From Thermoleophilaceae bacterium (GTDB lineage: Bacteria > Actinomycetota > Thermoleophilia > Solirubrobacterales > Thermoleophilaceae): a DNA stretch of 64,000 nucleotides. A program made the position numbers and the translations under genes. Where the stretch lies: assembly GCA_036378175.1 (NCBI GenBank), contig DASUWY010000001.1, forward strand, positions 62,001-126,000, read 5' to 3'. How positions within the stretch are numbered: the first letter of the stretch is position 1; the number at the start of each line of letters is the position of its first letter. Below are positions 16,912 to 25,495 of the stretch, piece after piece. Under the pieces are notes generated by a model. It did no database searches. It was given only the letters and a program-made list of their open reading frames with translations, and had not been told where the DNA came from.

Positions 16912-17798
16912 GCGTGCACAAGCGGGTGTCGCTGATGGGCATGGAGATCGACCATGTGACCGAGAGCGAGGCCGTTGCGGCAATCCGCGAATCGCTCTCC
17001 GCCGGCCGCGGCGGCTGGGTGATCACGCCGAACCTCGAACACCTGCGCCGATTCTGCAAGGAGCCGAACCTTCAGCGCTACTTCGCGCAGGCGGACCTCG
17101 TGCTCGCCGACGGGATGCCGCTCGTATGGGCGAGCCGCCTCCGTGGCACCCCGCTCCCCGCACGGGTCGCCGGGTCGGACCTCATCTGGTCGCTGAGCAT
17201 GGAGGCCGCTCGCGCGGGACGTTCCGTCTTCGTCCTCGGCGGCACTCGCGAGGCCGGGTGGGAGGCCGCGCGCCGCCTCCGCGACAGGTGCCCGGGCCTG
17301 CGGATCGCGGGAATGGTCTATCCCCCGCATGGCTTCGAGAACGACCCGGCCGCGATGGACCAGCTCGTCGAGACGCTCGCGCTGGTCAAGCCCGACATCG
17401 TCTACGTCGGGCTGGGATTCCCGAAGCAGGAGGCCGTGATCGCCCACCTGCGTGAGCACCTGCCCGAAACGTGGTTCCTCGGGATCGGGATCAGCATCGG
17501 CTTCGTGGGCGGGGCCGTGGCGCGCGCGCCGCAGTGGATGCAGCGCTGCGGGCTCGAATGGCTGCACCGGCTGGCTCAGGAACCGCGTCGCCTCGCGCGC
17601 CGCTATCTCGTACACGGCCTGCCGTTCGCGCTGCGCCTGCTGTTGCACGGCGTGGTGTCGCGCGCGGGCCGTGGAGGAACCGGCGAATTCCGCACAGAGC
17701 TCCCATACAATGCGCCGGCGCTTGAGACAGGGGCGAACGGGGATCTGCGGGGATCCTCCGCGACCGGCGAGCGCGCCAGCCGGGAGGTGGCAGGGTAG
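16908..17798 (+). CDS. WecG/TagA/CpsF family glycosyltransferase
   Basis: A 296-residue member of GT26. The family signatures are ITPNLEHLRRFCKEP, QADLVLADGMPLVWASR (catalytic Asp near residue 67), VAGSDLIWSLSMEAAR and VYVGLGFPKQEAVIA. The tail IGFVGGAVARAPQWMQRCGL with EWLHRLAQEPRRLARRY is typical of TagA-like C-termini that bind the membrane. Such enzymes transfer N-acetylmannosamine(uronic acid) or a related sugar onto the lipid-linked first sugar. The start overlaps the upstream stop as ATGA. The final 55 residues are unstructured and Gly/Ala-rich. Confidence 0.9.
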   Translation: MSVHKRVSLMGMEIDHVTESEAVAAIRESLSAGRGGWVITPNLEHLRRFCKEPNLQRYFAQADLVLADGMPLVWASRLRGTPLPARVAGSDLIWSLSMEAARAGRSVFVLGGTREAGWEAARRLRDRCPGLRIAGMVYPPHGFENDPAAMDQLVETLALVKPDIVYVGLGFPKQEAVIAHLREHLPETWFLGIGISIGFVGGAVARAPQWMQRCGLEWLHRLAQEPRRLARRYLVHGLPFALRLLLHGVVSRAGRGGTGEFRTELPYNAPALETGANGDLRGSSATGERASREVAG

Positions 17799-19289
17799 AT
17801 GTCCACACAGGAACTCGAACGTCTTGACGTTGCAACGCAGCTGCGCGACTTCGGCCGCGTGCTGCGTGAGCAGTGGTGGCTGATCGCACTGTGCGTCCTG
17901 CTCGCCGCGGTGGCCGCGGTGGCGTATGCGGAGACCCGGCCGCGGGATTACCAGGCCACCGCGCGGCTTCTTCTCCAGCAGGACAACCCGGCGGCCACGC
18001 TCACCGGCACGGGCACCCCGTTCGTGGACCCGGTGAGGCAGGCCGCCACCGACCAGCAGCTGGCCACCAGCGGGGCGGTGGCCCAGCGTGTGGCGGCGCG
18101 CCTGCATCTCGGCGCGCGCGCCGCGCAGGCGTTCGCGGGGATCCAGGCGGCCGTGGCGCCCGACTCGAACGTCCTCACGATCACGGACACCGGTCGCAAG
18201 GCGAAGCTCACGGCGCGCGTGGCCAACGGCTTCGCCGAGGAATACATCGCATTCCGTGAGCAGGCCTCGCGCAGCCGCCTGACCAAGGCGCTGCACGCGC
18301 TGGAGAGCAAGGTGTCGGGCGCGCCCCGTGCCGACCGCCCCGCTCTGCGCGCGCAGCTTGCCAGGGCGCGGCTTGCGATCGCGGCGAATGGCCCGGACGC
18401 CCAGGTGGTGCAGCGAGCTTCGGTGCCCACGGCCACCATCGGCCCGCGCATCTCCCACAAGCTCGGCATCGGTGTGCTCTTCGGGCTCCTGCTCGGGCTC
18501 GGCCTCGCTCTTCTGAGGGACCGCCTCGATCCCCGCGTCAAGCGGATCGGCGACGTGAAGGCGATCTTCCCGGGCCTTCCGCTGCTCGCGACGATCCCGC
18601 GCCCGCGGGCCGGCAAGCGCGGCGCGACCATGACGGTGGAGGGGTTCCGGAGGCTCCAGACCAACATGGATCTCCGCTGCCCCAACGGCAAGCCGCGCTC
18701 GATGCTCGTCACGAGCGCCGGCTCGGGGGACGGCAAGTCCACGACTGTCCTCAATCTCGGGCTGGCCATGAACGAGCAGCGGCACAAGGCCGTGGTGCTC
18801 GAGGCGGACCTGCGGCGGCCCGCGCTGTCGAACACGCTCGGCGTGAGCAAGAACGGCGGCCTCAGCAAGGTTCTGCTGGGGAAGGGCAACCTTGACGACG
18901 CCCTGGCGTACGCGTCGCTCTCGCCCGGCTCGAGGCGGCACGGGGGACCTGCCGTCGCGCTCGCAGGCAAGCTGGCGATCGTGCCCGCCGGAAGCTCTCC
19001 TGCCAAGCCGCGCGCGCTCCTGTCGGGGGACGCGGTGGACACCATGCTCGAATCGGCCAGCTTCGCGGGGGACACGATCCTGATCGATGGTCCTCCGCTC
19101 GGGCTGTTCACCGACATGCTCCCGCTCGCCAAGCGCGTGGACGGCGTGATCGTGGCTGTGCGCCTCTACCACACGCGAAAGGACGAGCTCGAGCGCTTCG
19201 CGGAGCAGCTCGTGGATTCCGAGGTGCAGCCGGTCGGCATCGTGGTGCTCGGCTCCTCGGGCGACCCCTCGGCTTACGAGGGCTACTAG
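17799..19289 (+). CDS. Wzz-like chain-length determinant fused to a BY-kinase-like ATPase
   Basis: A 496-residue fusion. Residues 25-50 form the first membrane helix (WWLIALCVLLAAVAAVAYAE), then comes an extracytoplasmic Wzz domain, and a second helix follows near 225-245. The cytoplasmic domain has Walker A SAGSGDGKSTTVLNLG near residue 307, Walker A' VVLEADLRRP, and Walker B ILIDGPPLG near residue 426. This is the layout of polysaccharide co-polymerases with a CpsD/CapB-like kinase. The C-terminal Tyr cluster is reduced to SAYEGY, so autophosphorylation capacity is doubtful. A GGGAGG-type ribosome site precedes the ATG, which directly abuts the upstream stop. It controls polymer length. Confidence 0.88.
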   Translation: MSTQELERLDVATQLRDFGRVLREQWWLIALCVLLAAVAAVAYAETRPRDYQATARLLLQQDNPAATLTGTGTPFVDPVRQAATDQQLATSGAVAQRVAARLHLGARAAQAFAGIQAAVAPDSNVLTITDTGRKAKLTARVANGFAEEYIAFREQASRSRLTKALHALESKVSGAPRADRPALRAQLARARLAIAANGPDAQVVQRASVPTATIGPRISHKLGIGVLFGLLLGLGLALLRDRLDPRVKRIGDVKAIFPGLPLLATIPRPRAGKRGATMTVEGFRRLQTNMDLRCPNGKPRSMLVTSAGSGDGKSTTVLNLGLAMNEQRHKAVVLEADLRRPALSNTLGVSKNGGLSKVLLGKGNLDDALAYASLSPGSRRHGGPAVALAGKLAIVPAGSSPAKPRALLSGDAVDTMLESASFAGDTILIDGPPLGLFTDMLPLAKRVDGVIVAVRLYHTRKDELERFAEQLVDSEVQPVGIVVLGSSGDPSAYEGY

Positions 19290-19292
19290 GCC

Positions 19293-20768
19293 ATGACGGC
19301 CTGGGCTGCGACCGCTCGCGCGCGCGCCGGGTCGGGCCTGCGGCTGCCCTGGGTCCTGCTCGGGGGCGCTTTGGCGCTCGGGGTGGGCGTGCTCGCCGCC
19401 ACCTCGCCCTGGATTCTCATCTGCGCCGGAGCCACCGTGGCGGCGGCACTCGCGATCCTGCGTTGGCCGCTGCAGTCGCTGCTCGCGCTGCTGGCCCTGC
19501 GCGCCACATCGAAGAGCCAGTTCCTCGACCTCCTGGTGGTCCTCGCCGGCACCCTTGCGCTGGCGGTGGCCGCGCCGCGCCTCGGAGGGCGGCGCGTGTG
19601 GCTCCCGTTCGTGGTTCTGCTGCTTCTCGCGCTCCCCACCGTCCCGTTCCATCCGAGCGTGGACGAGGGCGCGGCGCCCGCCTGGCTCTTCCTCCCGAAG
19701 ATCCACCTGGCATATCTGCCGAGGCTGAGCGTGGAGTTGGTCCTGTGGCTCCGGCTCGCGTCGGTGCTGGTGGTGTTCCTGCTCGGCTGCTGGGTCGTGC
19801 GAAACGAGCGGGACATGCGACGCGTGGTGGTCGCGACGCTCGTGTCGGCGGTGGTGCCCGTCCTCTGGGCGCTCAGCCAATTCGCTTCCGGCCACTTCCA
19901 GATACGCGCCAACGTGAAGGCGATCGAGGGGCCGTTCTCCCATCCGGACTATTTCGGCCTCTATCTCGTGGTGGTGCTCATCGTTTGCGTCGTCGCTCTG
20001 TTCGAGACCCGGCGCGTGGCACACCGCGTGATGCTCTCGGTGCTCTTCGCGCTCGCCGCCTTCTGCCTGCTCGAGACGTACATGCGCGGCGCCTGGATCG
20101 GGTTCGCACTCAGCCTGGTGGTGCTGGGCCTGCTGCGTTACCGCTCCCTGTTCGTCGTAGGAGCGCTGCTGCTGGTGATCGCCTCGGTGAGCTTTCCGGG
20201 CACCGTTCACAAGGTCGAGCAGCGCTTCGGAGACCTCGCCGCACGATCCGCGGCATCGTCCGACAACTCCTGGAAATGGCGGACCGGTCAGTGGGGGCGG
20301 ATGCTCCACTTAGGCAGCCACAAGCCGCTCACGGGACAGGGTTTCGGGAGCTACTCGCGGATGACGGTGAAGGAGTTCGGGACCGAGGACCCGCACTACG
20401 GGACGATCTTCGATCCCAAGCACCCGCTCACGTCGGTGCGCGGGTTCGGCGCGCACAACGACTACGTGCGCATGTTCGTGGAGATGGGAGTTCCCGGCCT
20501 CCTGCTGTGGGTCGGGGTGCTCGTGGGGATGCTCGTCACCGCTTTGCGAGCTCGGAGGCTGCCCGGGCTGGCGCCATGGGCGTGCGCGGGCGTCGCCATC
20601 ATGGTCGCCTTCATCGTGATGAGCGCCGGGACGAACGTTCAGGCGTCCACGGCGGTGCTCCTCTATGTGGGGGCGTTCATGGGTGCTCTCGCGGGCGCGA
20701 CCGAAGTCCTCTCTCGCGCGCGCGAGAAGAAAAGGGCGTCCGATGCCCCTGCGGCTGCAGTGGCCTAA
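19293..20768 (+). CDS. O-antigen ligase/polymerase-like membrane protein (Wzy/WaaL)
   Basis: A 491-residue protein with about 11-12 membrane helices and a large loop between roughly residues 310 and 390. The loop contains WKWRTGQWGRMLHLGSHKPL, TGQGFGSYSRM and GFGAHNDYVRMFVEMGVPGL. The H(N/D)xxL-type segment and the preceding periplasmic loop are the signatures of the Wzy_C/O-antigen ligase family. It polymerises the exported repeat units or ligates the polymer. It starts 3 bp after the co-polymerase stop, so both belong to one operon. Sequence alone cannot separate polymerase from ligase. Confidence 0.85.
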   Translation: MTAWAATARARAGSGLRLPWVLLGGALALGVGVLAATSPWILICAGATVAAALAILRWPLQSLLALLALRATSKSQFLDLLVVLAGTLALAVAAPRLGGRRVWLPFVVLLLLALPTVPFHPSVDEGAAPAWLFLPKIHLAYLPRLSVELVLWLRLASVLVVFLLGCWVVRNERDMRRVVVATLVSAVVPVLWALSQFASGHFQIRANVKAIEGPFSHPDYFGLYLVVVLIVCVVALFETRRVAHRVMLSVLFALAAFCLLETYMRGAWIGFALSLVVLGLLRYRSLFVVGALLLVIASVSFPGTVHKVEQRFGDLAARSAASSDNSWKWRTGQWGRMLHLGSHKPLTGQGFGSYSRMTVKEFGTEDPHYGTIFDPKHPLTSVRGFGAHNDYVRMFVEMGVPGLLLWVGVLVGMLVTALRARRLPGLAPWACAGVAIMVAFIVMSAGTNVQASTAVLLYVGAFMGALAGATEVLSRAREKKRASDAPAAAVA

Positions 20769-21663
20769 CACGATCGGCGAGACACCGGCGGGAGCCGCCC
20801 CGGCGGTGGCGCCCGTGTCGGTGGTCATTCCCGCGTACAACCGCGCGGATGCCCTGCGCCGCGCGCTTGAGAGCGTCTTGGCGCAGCGGCTTCGGCCGGC
20901 GGAGATCATCGTGGTGGACGACGCCTCATCCGACCGCACGGGTGCCGTGGCCGAGGAGATGGGTGCGCGCGTGATCCGCCACGAGCGGAACCTCGGGGAG
21001 GGGGCGGCGCGCAACACCGCGATCGCGGCTGCAACTCAGCCGTGGCTCGCGCTGCTCGATTCGGACGACGAGTGGCTGCCGGGCCACATCGCGTCGCTGT
21101 GGGAGGCGCGGGGCGAGCACGTGCTCGTGGCCACCTCCGCGATACGGCGATCGGAGGGTGCGCAGCCGGATCGCCTGCACGGTCCTCCTGACCAGCGCCC
21201 GCTCTTCCTGCGCACCCCCGCCGACATCGTCTTCCCGGAAAACCCGGTGCCGGTGAGCGCGGGTCTGATTCGCCGCGACGCCGCCGAGAAGGCGGGCCAG
21301 TACAAGCAGCTCCGCCACTGCGCCGACTTCGACTTCCTGCTGCGAGTGCTCGAGCACGGCACCGGGGTCGTGCTGCCGGACGTGGGCGTGATCTACCACG
21401 TGCATGCGGGCCAGGTATCGCACGAGCGACAGGCGATGAAGCAGGCGCAACTGCGCATCGCCCGCTCGTACGCCCACCGTCCCTGGTACAGCCGCGCGCA
21501 GGTGCGCCGCTGGCGCGCGGCGATGGCGTGGGACATGTATCGGCTCGAGGGCGGGGCGCGCCGCGCGCTGGCGCTCGCGCGGCCCTGGCACCTCGCGCCG
21601 CTCGCGCGGCTCTGGTGGTGGCGGTTCAAGCTGCGGCGGCGCAGCGCGAGGGTCACCGTCTGA
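20743..21663 (+). CDS. GT2 family glycosyltransferase
   Basis: A 306-residue GT-A enzyme. APVSVVIPAYNRADALRRAL begins the fold, IIVVDDASSDRTGAVAEEMG follows, and LALLDSDDEWLPGHIASLWE near residue 104 carries the metal-binding acidic residues. RHCADFDFLLRVLEHG has the catalytic-side Asp. Start ATG 20743 overlaps the end of the upstream membrane gene by 26 bp and has a purine-rich GAAGAAAAGGG upstream. The frame before it is not coding. The C-terminal 60 residues are Trp/Arg-rich and may contact the membrane. Confidence 0.85.
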   Translation: MPLRLQWPNTIGETPAGAAPAVAPVSVVIPAYNRADALRRALESVLAQRLRPAEIIVVDDASSDRTGAVAEEMGARVIRHERNLGEGAARNTAIAAATQPWLALLDSDDEWLPGHIASLWEARGEHVLVATSAIRRSEGAQPDRLHGPPDQRPLFLRTPADIVFPENPVPVSAGLIRRDAAEKAGQYKQLRHCADFDFLLRVLEHGTGVVLPDVGVIYHVHAGQVSHERQAMKQAQLRIARSYAHRPWYSRAQVRRWRAAMAWDMYRLEGGARRALALARPWHLAPLARLWWWRFKLRRRSARVTV

Positions 21664-22568
21664 TGGACCTCCCCTCCTACGCCATCGTCTCGCCGGTGAA
21701 GGACGAGGCGGAGCGCCTCGAGCTCACGCTGCGCTCCGTGTGCGCCCAGACCCACCGCCCGCGCCGCTGGGTGATCTTCGATGACGGCTCGAGCGACGCG
21801 ACCCGGGAGCTGGCAAGTGGATGGGCCGAGCGGGAGCCGTGGATCACCGTGGTGGGAGCTGTGGAAGACGAACAGGGCCGCGACCGCGCCCGCGGCGGCC
21901 GCGTTGTGCGCGCGTTCGAGCGCGGCCGCGTGCATCTGCGCGAGCCGCACGCGATCGTGGTGAAGCTCGACGGAGACATCGAGTTGCCGCCGGACTACTT
22001 CGAGCGAGTGGCTCGCACGTTTGCGCGCGACCAGGACGCCGGCATCGTGGGCGGCCGGGTGTTCGTTCCCGGACGCGATGGGCGCTGGGTGCCGGAGAAG
22101 GTGGGCCGCCACACCGTGCACGGCGCGATCAAGGCCTACCGCGTGGCGTGCCTGAACGAGTTCGGTGGCCTCAGGGAGTCCATGGGATGGGACGGCATCG
22201 ACGAGTACGGCGCCAAGGCGCGCGGCTGGAAGGTCATCCCGCTGCAGGATCTTCACGTCCGCCATCACGCGCGCCGCGGTTCCAAGCAGCGCTGGTGGCG
22301 CGCGCGCATGGAGGAAGGCCGCGGGGCGCGCTACATGGGCTATCTGCCCGCGTTCGTGGTCGCCCGGTCGGGCTATCGCATGATGGTGGAGCGGCCGCCC
22401 GTGCTGGGCGGGCTCGCGCTGCTCGCCGGCTGGTCCGCGGCGACTCTCGGGGGTGCACCCCAGGTGGACGATCCGCTGGCCATTCAGGCACTGCGCAGCG
22501 AGCAACGCAGCCGTCTGAGGCGCCTGCACGCCGGCGCGGCTGTCGAGCCTGATCGCGTGCGCGGGTAA
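21663..22568 (+). CDS. GT2 family glycosyltransferase
   Basis: A 301-residue GT-A protein. YAIVSPVKDEAERLELTLRS and WVIFDDGSSDATRELA form the nucleotide-binding part. IVVKLDGDIELPPDYFERV near residue 100 is the DXD region, and MGWDGIDEYGAKARGWKV carries the conserved Asp pair of this subfamily. The C-terminus includes a hydrophobic stretch (VLGGLALLAGWSAATLGGA), a likely membrane anchor. Its ATG overlaps the upstream TGA (TGATG). It is the last gene of the tightly overlapping plus-strand run that starts with the initiating transferase. Confidence 0.84.
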   Translation: MDLPSYAIVSPVKDEAERLELTLRSVCAQTHRPRRWVIFDDGSSDATRELASGWAEREPWITVVGAVEDEQGRDRARGGRVVRAFERGRVHLREPHAIVVKLDGDIELPPDYFERVARTFARDQDAGIVGGRVFVPGRDGRWVPEKVGRHTVHGAIKAYRVACLNEFGGLRESMGWDGIDEYGAKARGWKVIPLQDLHVRHHARRGSKQRWWRARMEEGRGARYMGYLPAFVVARSGYRMMVERPPVLGGLALLAGWSAATLGGAPQVDDPLAIQALRSEQRSRLRRLHAGAAVEPDRVRG

Positions 22569-22675
22569 AGGCTGTAGCGAGCGGACTCATCCTGATTCGG
22601 GCGGGCTCCAAACGGGTAGCCCGAGCTGCCGGAATCGAAGATGACCGCCCACGCCGAACATCCCCGAGGCGCCCG

Positions 22676-23227
22676 ATGAGAGTGCTCCTTCTGCGCGGGC
22701 GCCCGCACGCGCGCACGCGGGTGCATGCCGCCGCGCTCGCCAGCGCCCATCCGGAGATCGAGGTGGCGCTCGCACGTCAGGGCGGCACCGGCGGCGAGGA
22801 CGTGGAGCAGGAGTGGAAGCTCGGCGAGCGGCCCGCGCGCCGGCTCCGCGAGGCCATCTCGGGGTTCGCTCCCGACGTGATCCACAGCTACGGCCCGCCC
22901 GGAGAGCTCACCGTATGCGCGATCGACCTCAGCGCGCGCCGGATCCCTGTGATTCACGACCTCGACGCCTCCGGTCTCGACCTTGGGCCGGAGCAGCGCG
23001 CCGTGGAGGAATGCGATGCGCTCGTGGTCGCGTCACAGGGGATGCTCGAGCACATCAGCAGCCGCCAGACGCTGCCGCCCGTGACGTGCGTGCTGCCGAA
23101 CTACGCGCTCGCCCGCGAGCTTCCGCCGGACGAGCGCCACCTCAGCGCGGAGGCGAACATCGACCTCCTCGCCTCGCTCTACCAGAGCCTCGCGCGAGAG
23201 CCGCTCGCGGCGATCCGCTCTCGCTAG
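22676..23227 (+). CDS. Half-size GT-B protein: GT4 N-terminal domain only
   Basis: A 183-residue protein. It starts MRVLLLRGRPHARTRVHAA and has the acceptor-domain strands GFAPDVIHSYGPPGEL, RRIPVIHDLDASGLDL and CDALVVASQGMLEHIS, then TCVLPNYALARELP, where a complete GT4 crosses into its donor domain. Here it passes at once to ANIDLLASLYQSL, which looks like the last helix of a full-length enzyme. No EX7E motif is present. The gene at 9533 has the same architecture. It stands 107 bp after the GT2 run and overlaps the convergent small gene at 23224 by 4 bp. Its role is unknown. Confidence 0.62.
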   Translation: MRVLLLRGRPHARTRVHAAALASAHPEIEVALARQGGTGGEDVEQEWKLGERPARRLREAISGFAPDVIHSYGPPGELTVCAIDLSARRIPVIHDLDASGLDLGPEQRAVEECDALVVASQGMLEHISSRQTLPPVTCVLPNYALARELPPDERHLSAEANIDLLASLYQSLAREPLAAIRSR

Positions 23228-23457
23228 GAGCTGGCCTTGCCGCCCTTGCGCCCGGCGGCCTTCTTCTGAGCCGTATTGCCGCCGCTGCCGCTGCCGCTCG
23301 ACTTCTTGCTGCGGCTCGAGCCGGAGCTCTTGCCTCCGCGGCTCGAAGAGCCCTCGCTGTTGGCGATTGCGGCCGCGCGCGACTTGCTCATGCCCTTCTT
23401 GCGCAGGCCCTCGTACTGCTTGTCGTTCTTCACGCTTGAACCGTGATCCTTTGCCAC
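23224..23457 (-). CDS. Small basic Ser/Gly/Lys-rich protein (KGMSK motif)
   Basis: A 77-residue protein starting at GTG 23455-23457, with GGGAGG nine bases upstream. The N-terminal half has the motif DKQYEGLRKKGMSKSRAAA, then IANS. This pattern recurs in small actinobacterial proteins of unknown function, often placed near DUF7218 or Rho-N-like families. The C-terminal half is a low-complexity Ser/Gly/Lys run ending KKAAGRKGGKASS, which would be disordered and strongly basic and so may bind nucleic acid. The longer open frame upstream of GTG is not supported. Function unknown. Confidence 0.7.
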   Translation of the reverse strand: MAKDHGSSVKNDKQYEGLRKKGMSKSRAAAIANSEGSSSRGGKSSGSSRSKKSSGSGSGGNTAQKKAAGRKGGKASS

Positions 23458-23591
23458 AGCAAACCTCCCTGGTCGCTCTCGGGTCGCGGATACCCTGGCG
23501 AACGCGCTTGGAAACGACGCGAATGGTCGTTTGCGAAGCGGCGGCCGCGGCAAACGTGTGCGAGCGCTGCTCCGGGGGTAGACAGGCGCTC

Positions 23592-24971
23592 GTGGAGTTC
23601 CTGAAGGAAGCCTTCAGCGGGCGGAATCGGTTCGTCCTGAGGCTCGCGATAATCGCGGCGCTCGGTGGTTTCCTGTTCGGATACGACACCGGGGTCATCT
23701 CAGGCGCGCAGCTGTTCATCACGCAGGACCTGCACGCCAGCACCTTCGAGCAGCAGGCATTCGTCGGCGCTCTCCTGATCGGGGCGGTGCTCGGCGCGAT
23801 CCTCTCCGGCTACTCGGCGGACGCGCTGTCGCGCCGCCGCACGAAGATCATCTCCGGAACGATCTACGTGGTCGGCGCGCTCGGTTCCGCGTTCGCGCAG
23901 ACCTCGTGGGAGCTGATCGGCGCGCGCCTCGTGCTCGGCATCGCCGTGGGCACCGCCTCGTTCGTCGCGCCCATGTACATCTCCGAGCTCGCCCCGAAGA
24001 AGATCCGCGGCGGCGTGACGTCCTTCAACCAGCTGATGGTCGTCAGCGGCATCCTCGTCGCGTACATCGCGGACTGGGCGCTCAAGGGCGTGTCGAACAA
24101 CTGGCGCTGGATGCTCGGCATCGCTGCCCTGCCCGGCCTCGCGCTCGCGATAGGCATGTTCTTCCAGCCCTATTCGCCGCGCTGGCTGATGGAGAACGGC
24201 CGCGAGGACGAGGCCCGCAAGGTGCTCCGGCGCGCGCGGGAGTCGGACGAAGAGGTGGACGAGGAGATCGGCGATATCAAGGAGGCGGCCGAGGAAGAAG
24301 GCGGCATTCGCGAGCTCTGGGGGCCGGCGGTGCGGCCGATGGTGGTGGTGGGCCTCGTGCTCGCCATCGCGCAGCAGTTCATCGGCGTGAACACCGTCAT
24401 CTACTACGCGCCAACCATCCTCAAGTTCACCGGGCTCGGCAACGGAAGCGCGATCACGCAGGCGCTGTCGGTGGGCATCACCAACCTGGTGTTCACGATC
24501 ATCGCTGTGCTCATCCTCGACAAGGTGGGACGGCGGCCACTGCTGATCACCGGCACGATCGGCTGCATCGTCTCGCTGATCGTGCTCGGCATCTTCTTCG
24601 CGAGCAGCTCGCTGCAGAACAGCGTGTCGTGGCTGGCGCTCGTGTGCCTGATCGTCTACATAGCGTCGTTCGCCATCGGCCTCGGCCCCGTGTTCTGGCT
24701 GATGATCTCGGAAATCTTCCCGCTCAAGGTGCGCAGCCCCGCGATGAGCGTCTCGACGGTGGGCAACTGGACGTCGAACTTCCTCGTGTCGTCGTTCTTC
24801 CTAACCCTCACGACCGCGATCACGCGCCAGGGCACGTTCTGGCTGTACGCGGGCTTCGGAGTGCTGGCGCTCGTGTTCTTCATGGTCCGAGTGCCTGAGA
24901 CGAAGGACCGCAGCCTCGAGGAGATCGGGCGCGAGCTGGGCAGCGAGCAGACGGCCGCCCAGGCCAGGTAG
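23592..24971 (+). CDS. Sugar-porter family MFS transporter
   Basis: A 459-residue protein with 12 predicted membrane helices. Sugar-porter signatures are GGFLFGYDTGVISGAQLFI after helix 1, RRRTKIISG between helices 2 and 3, PMYISELAPKKIRG after helix 4, PYSPRWLMENGREDEARKV in the central loop, DKVGRRPL, and PETKDRSLEEIGRELG after helix 12. It imports a hexose, pentose or inositol by proton symport. GTG 23592 gives the usual family length; ATG 23523 would add 23 residues. Its stop overlaps the GTG of the molybdenum hydroxylase small subunit by one base. Confidence 0.9.
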   Translation: MEFLKEAFSGRNRFVLRLAIIAALGGFLFGYDTGVISGAQLFITQDLHASTFEQQAFVGALLIGAVLGAILSGYSADALSRRRTKIISGTIYVVGALGSAFAQTSWELIGARLVLGIAVGTASFVAPMYISELAPKKIRGGVTSFNQLMVVSGILVAYIADWALKGVSNNWRWMLGIAALPGLALAIGMFFQPYSPRWLMENGREDEARKVLRRARESDEEVDEEIGDIKEAAEEEGGIRELWGPAVRPMVVVGLVLAIAQQFIGVNTVIYYAPTILKFTGLGNGSAITQALSVGITNLVFTIIAVLILDKVGRRPLLITGTIGCIVSLIVLGIFFASSSLQNSVSWLALVCLIVYIASFAIGLGPVFWLMISEIFPLKVRSPAMSVSTVGNWTSNFLVSSFFLTLTTAITRQGTFWLYAGFGVLALVFFMVRVPETKDRSLEEIGRELGSEQTAAQAR

Positions 24972-25495
24972 TGCCCGTGCGCAATCATGGGCTGGTGGAG
25001 ATCAGCCTCACGGTCAACGGCGAGGAGCACCGGCTCGAGGTGGACACGCGCGCGACGCTGCTCGACGTGTTGCGCGAGCGGCTCGATCTGACCGGATCGA
25101 AGAAGGGCTGCGACCACGGCCAGTGCGGCGCGTGCACGATCCTGATCGACGGCATGCGCGCGAACAGCTGCCTCGCCCTGGCGGTGGCGCACGACGGCGC
25201 CGAGATCGTGACGGTGGAGGGGCTCGCGCGCGACGGCGAGCTTCATCCCCTCCAGGCGGCGTTCATCGAGCACGACGCGTTCCAGTGCGGCTACTGCACG
25301 CCCGGCCAGATCTGCTCCGCCGTGGGCATGCTCTCCGAGCTGGACGCCGGCTGGCCGAGCGCGGTGTCGCCCCACCTCGGCGCGGGGCGGAGCGACCTCA
25401 CCGACGAGGAGATCCGTGAGCGCATGAGCGGCAACATCTGCCGCTGCGGCGCGTACATGAACATCGTGCCGGCGATCGCGGACTCCGCCTCGTGA
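24971..25495 (+). CDS. Molybdenum hydroxylase [2Fe-2S] small subunit
   Basis: A 174-residue protein with the two [2Fe-2S] clusters of xanthine dehydrogenase-family small subunits. The plant-type ligands are C47, C52, C55 (GCDHGQCGACTILIDG) and C67. The second cluster ligands are C106/C109 (FQCGYCTPGQICSA) and C157/C159 (ICRCGAYMNI). The closest named relative is PaoA/YagT, but there is no twin-arginine signal, so the complex should be cytoplasmic. It passes electrons from the molybdenum site to the FAD subunit. A loop near residues 125-140 (DAGWPSAVSPHLGAG) is longer than in simple CoxS proteins, as in YagT. It overlaps the FAD subunit as GTGA. Confidence 0.92.
   Translation: MPVRNHGLVEISLTVNGEEHRLEVDTRATLLDVLRERLDLTGSKKGCDHGQCGACTILIDGMRANSCLALAVAHDGAEIVTVEGLARDGELHPLQAAFIEHDAFQCGYCTPGQICSAVGMLSELDAGWPSAVSPHLGAGRSDLTDEEIRERMSGNICRCGAYMNIVPAIADSAS

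Noticed and set aside
16515..20309. A 1264-codon open frame on the minus strand
   Set aside because: It lies antisense to the GT4, WecG, Wzz-kinase and Wzy genes, whose motifs are clear. Its translation is His/Arg/Glu-rich with no domain, typical of GC-driven shadow frames.
22600..22630. GGGCT/AGCCC hairpin between the GT2 and the half-GT gene
   Set aside because: The stem is only five pairs with a 10-base loop and no T-run, as expected by chance in this GC content.
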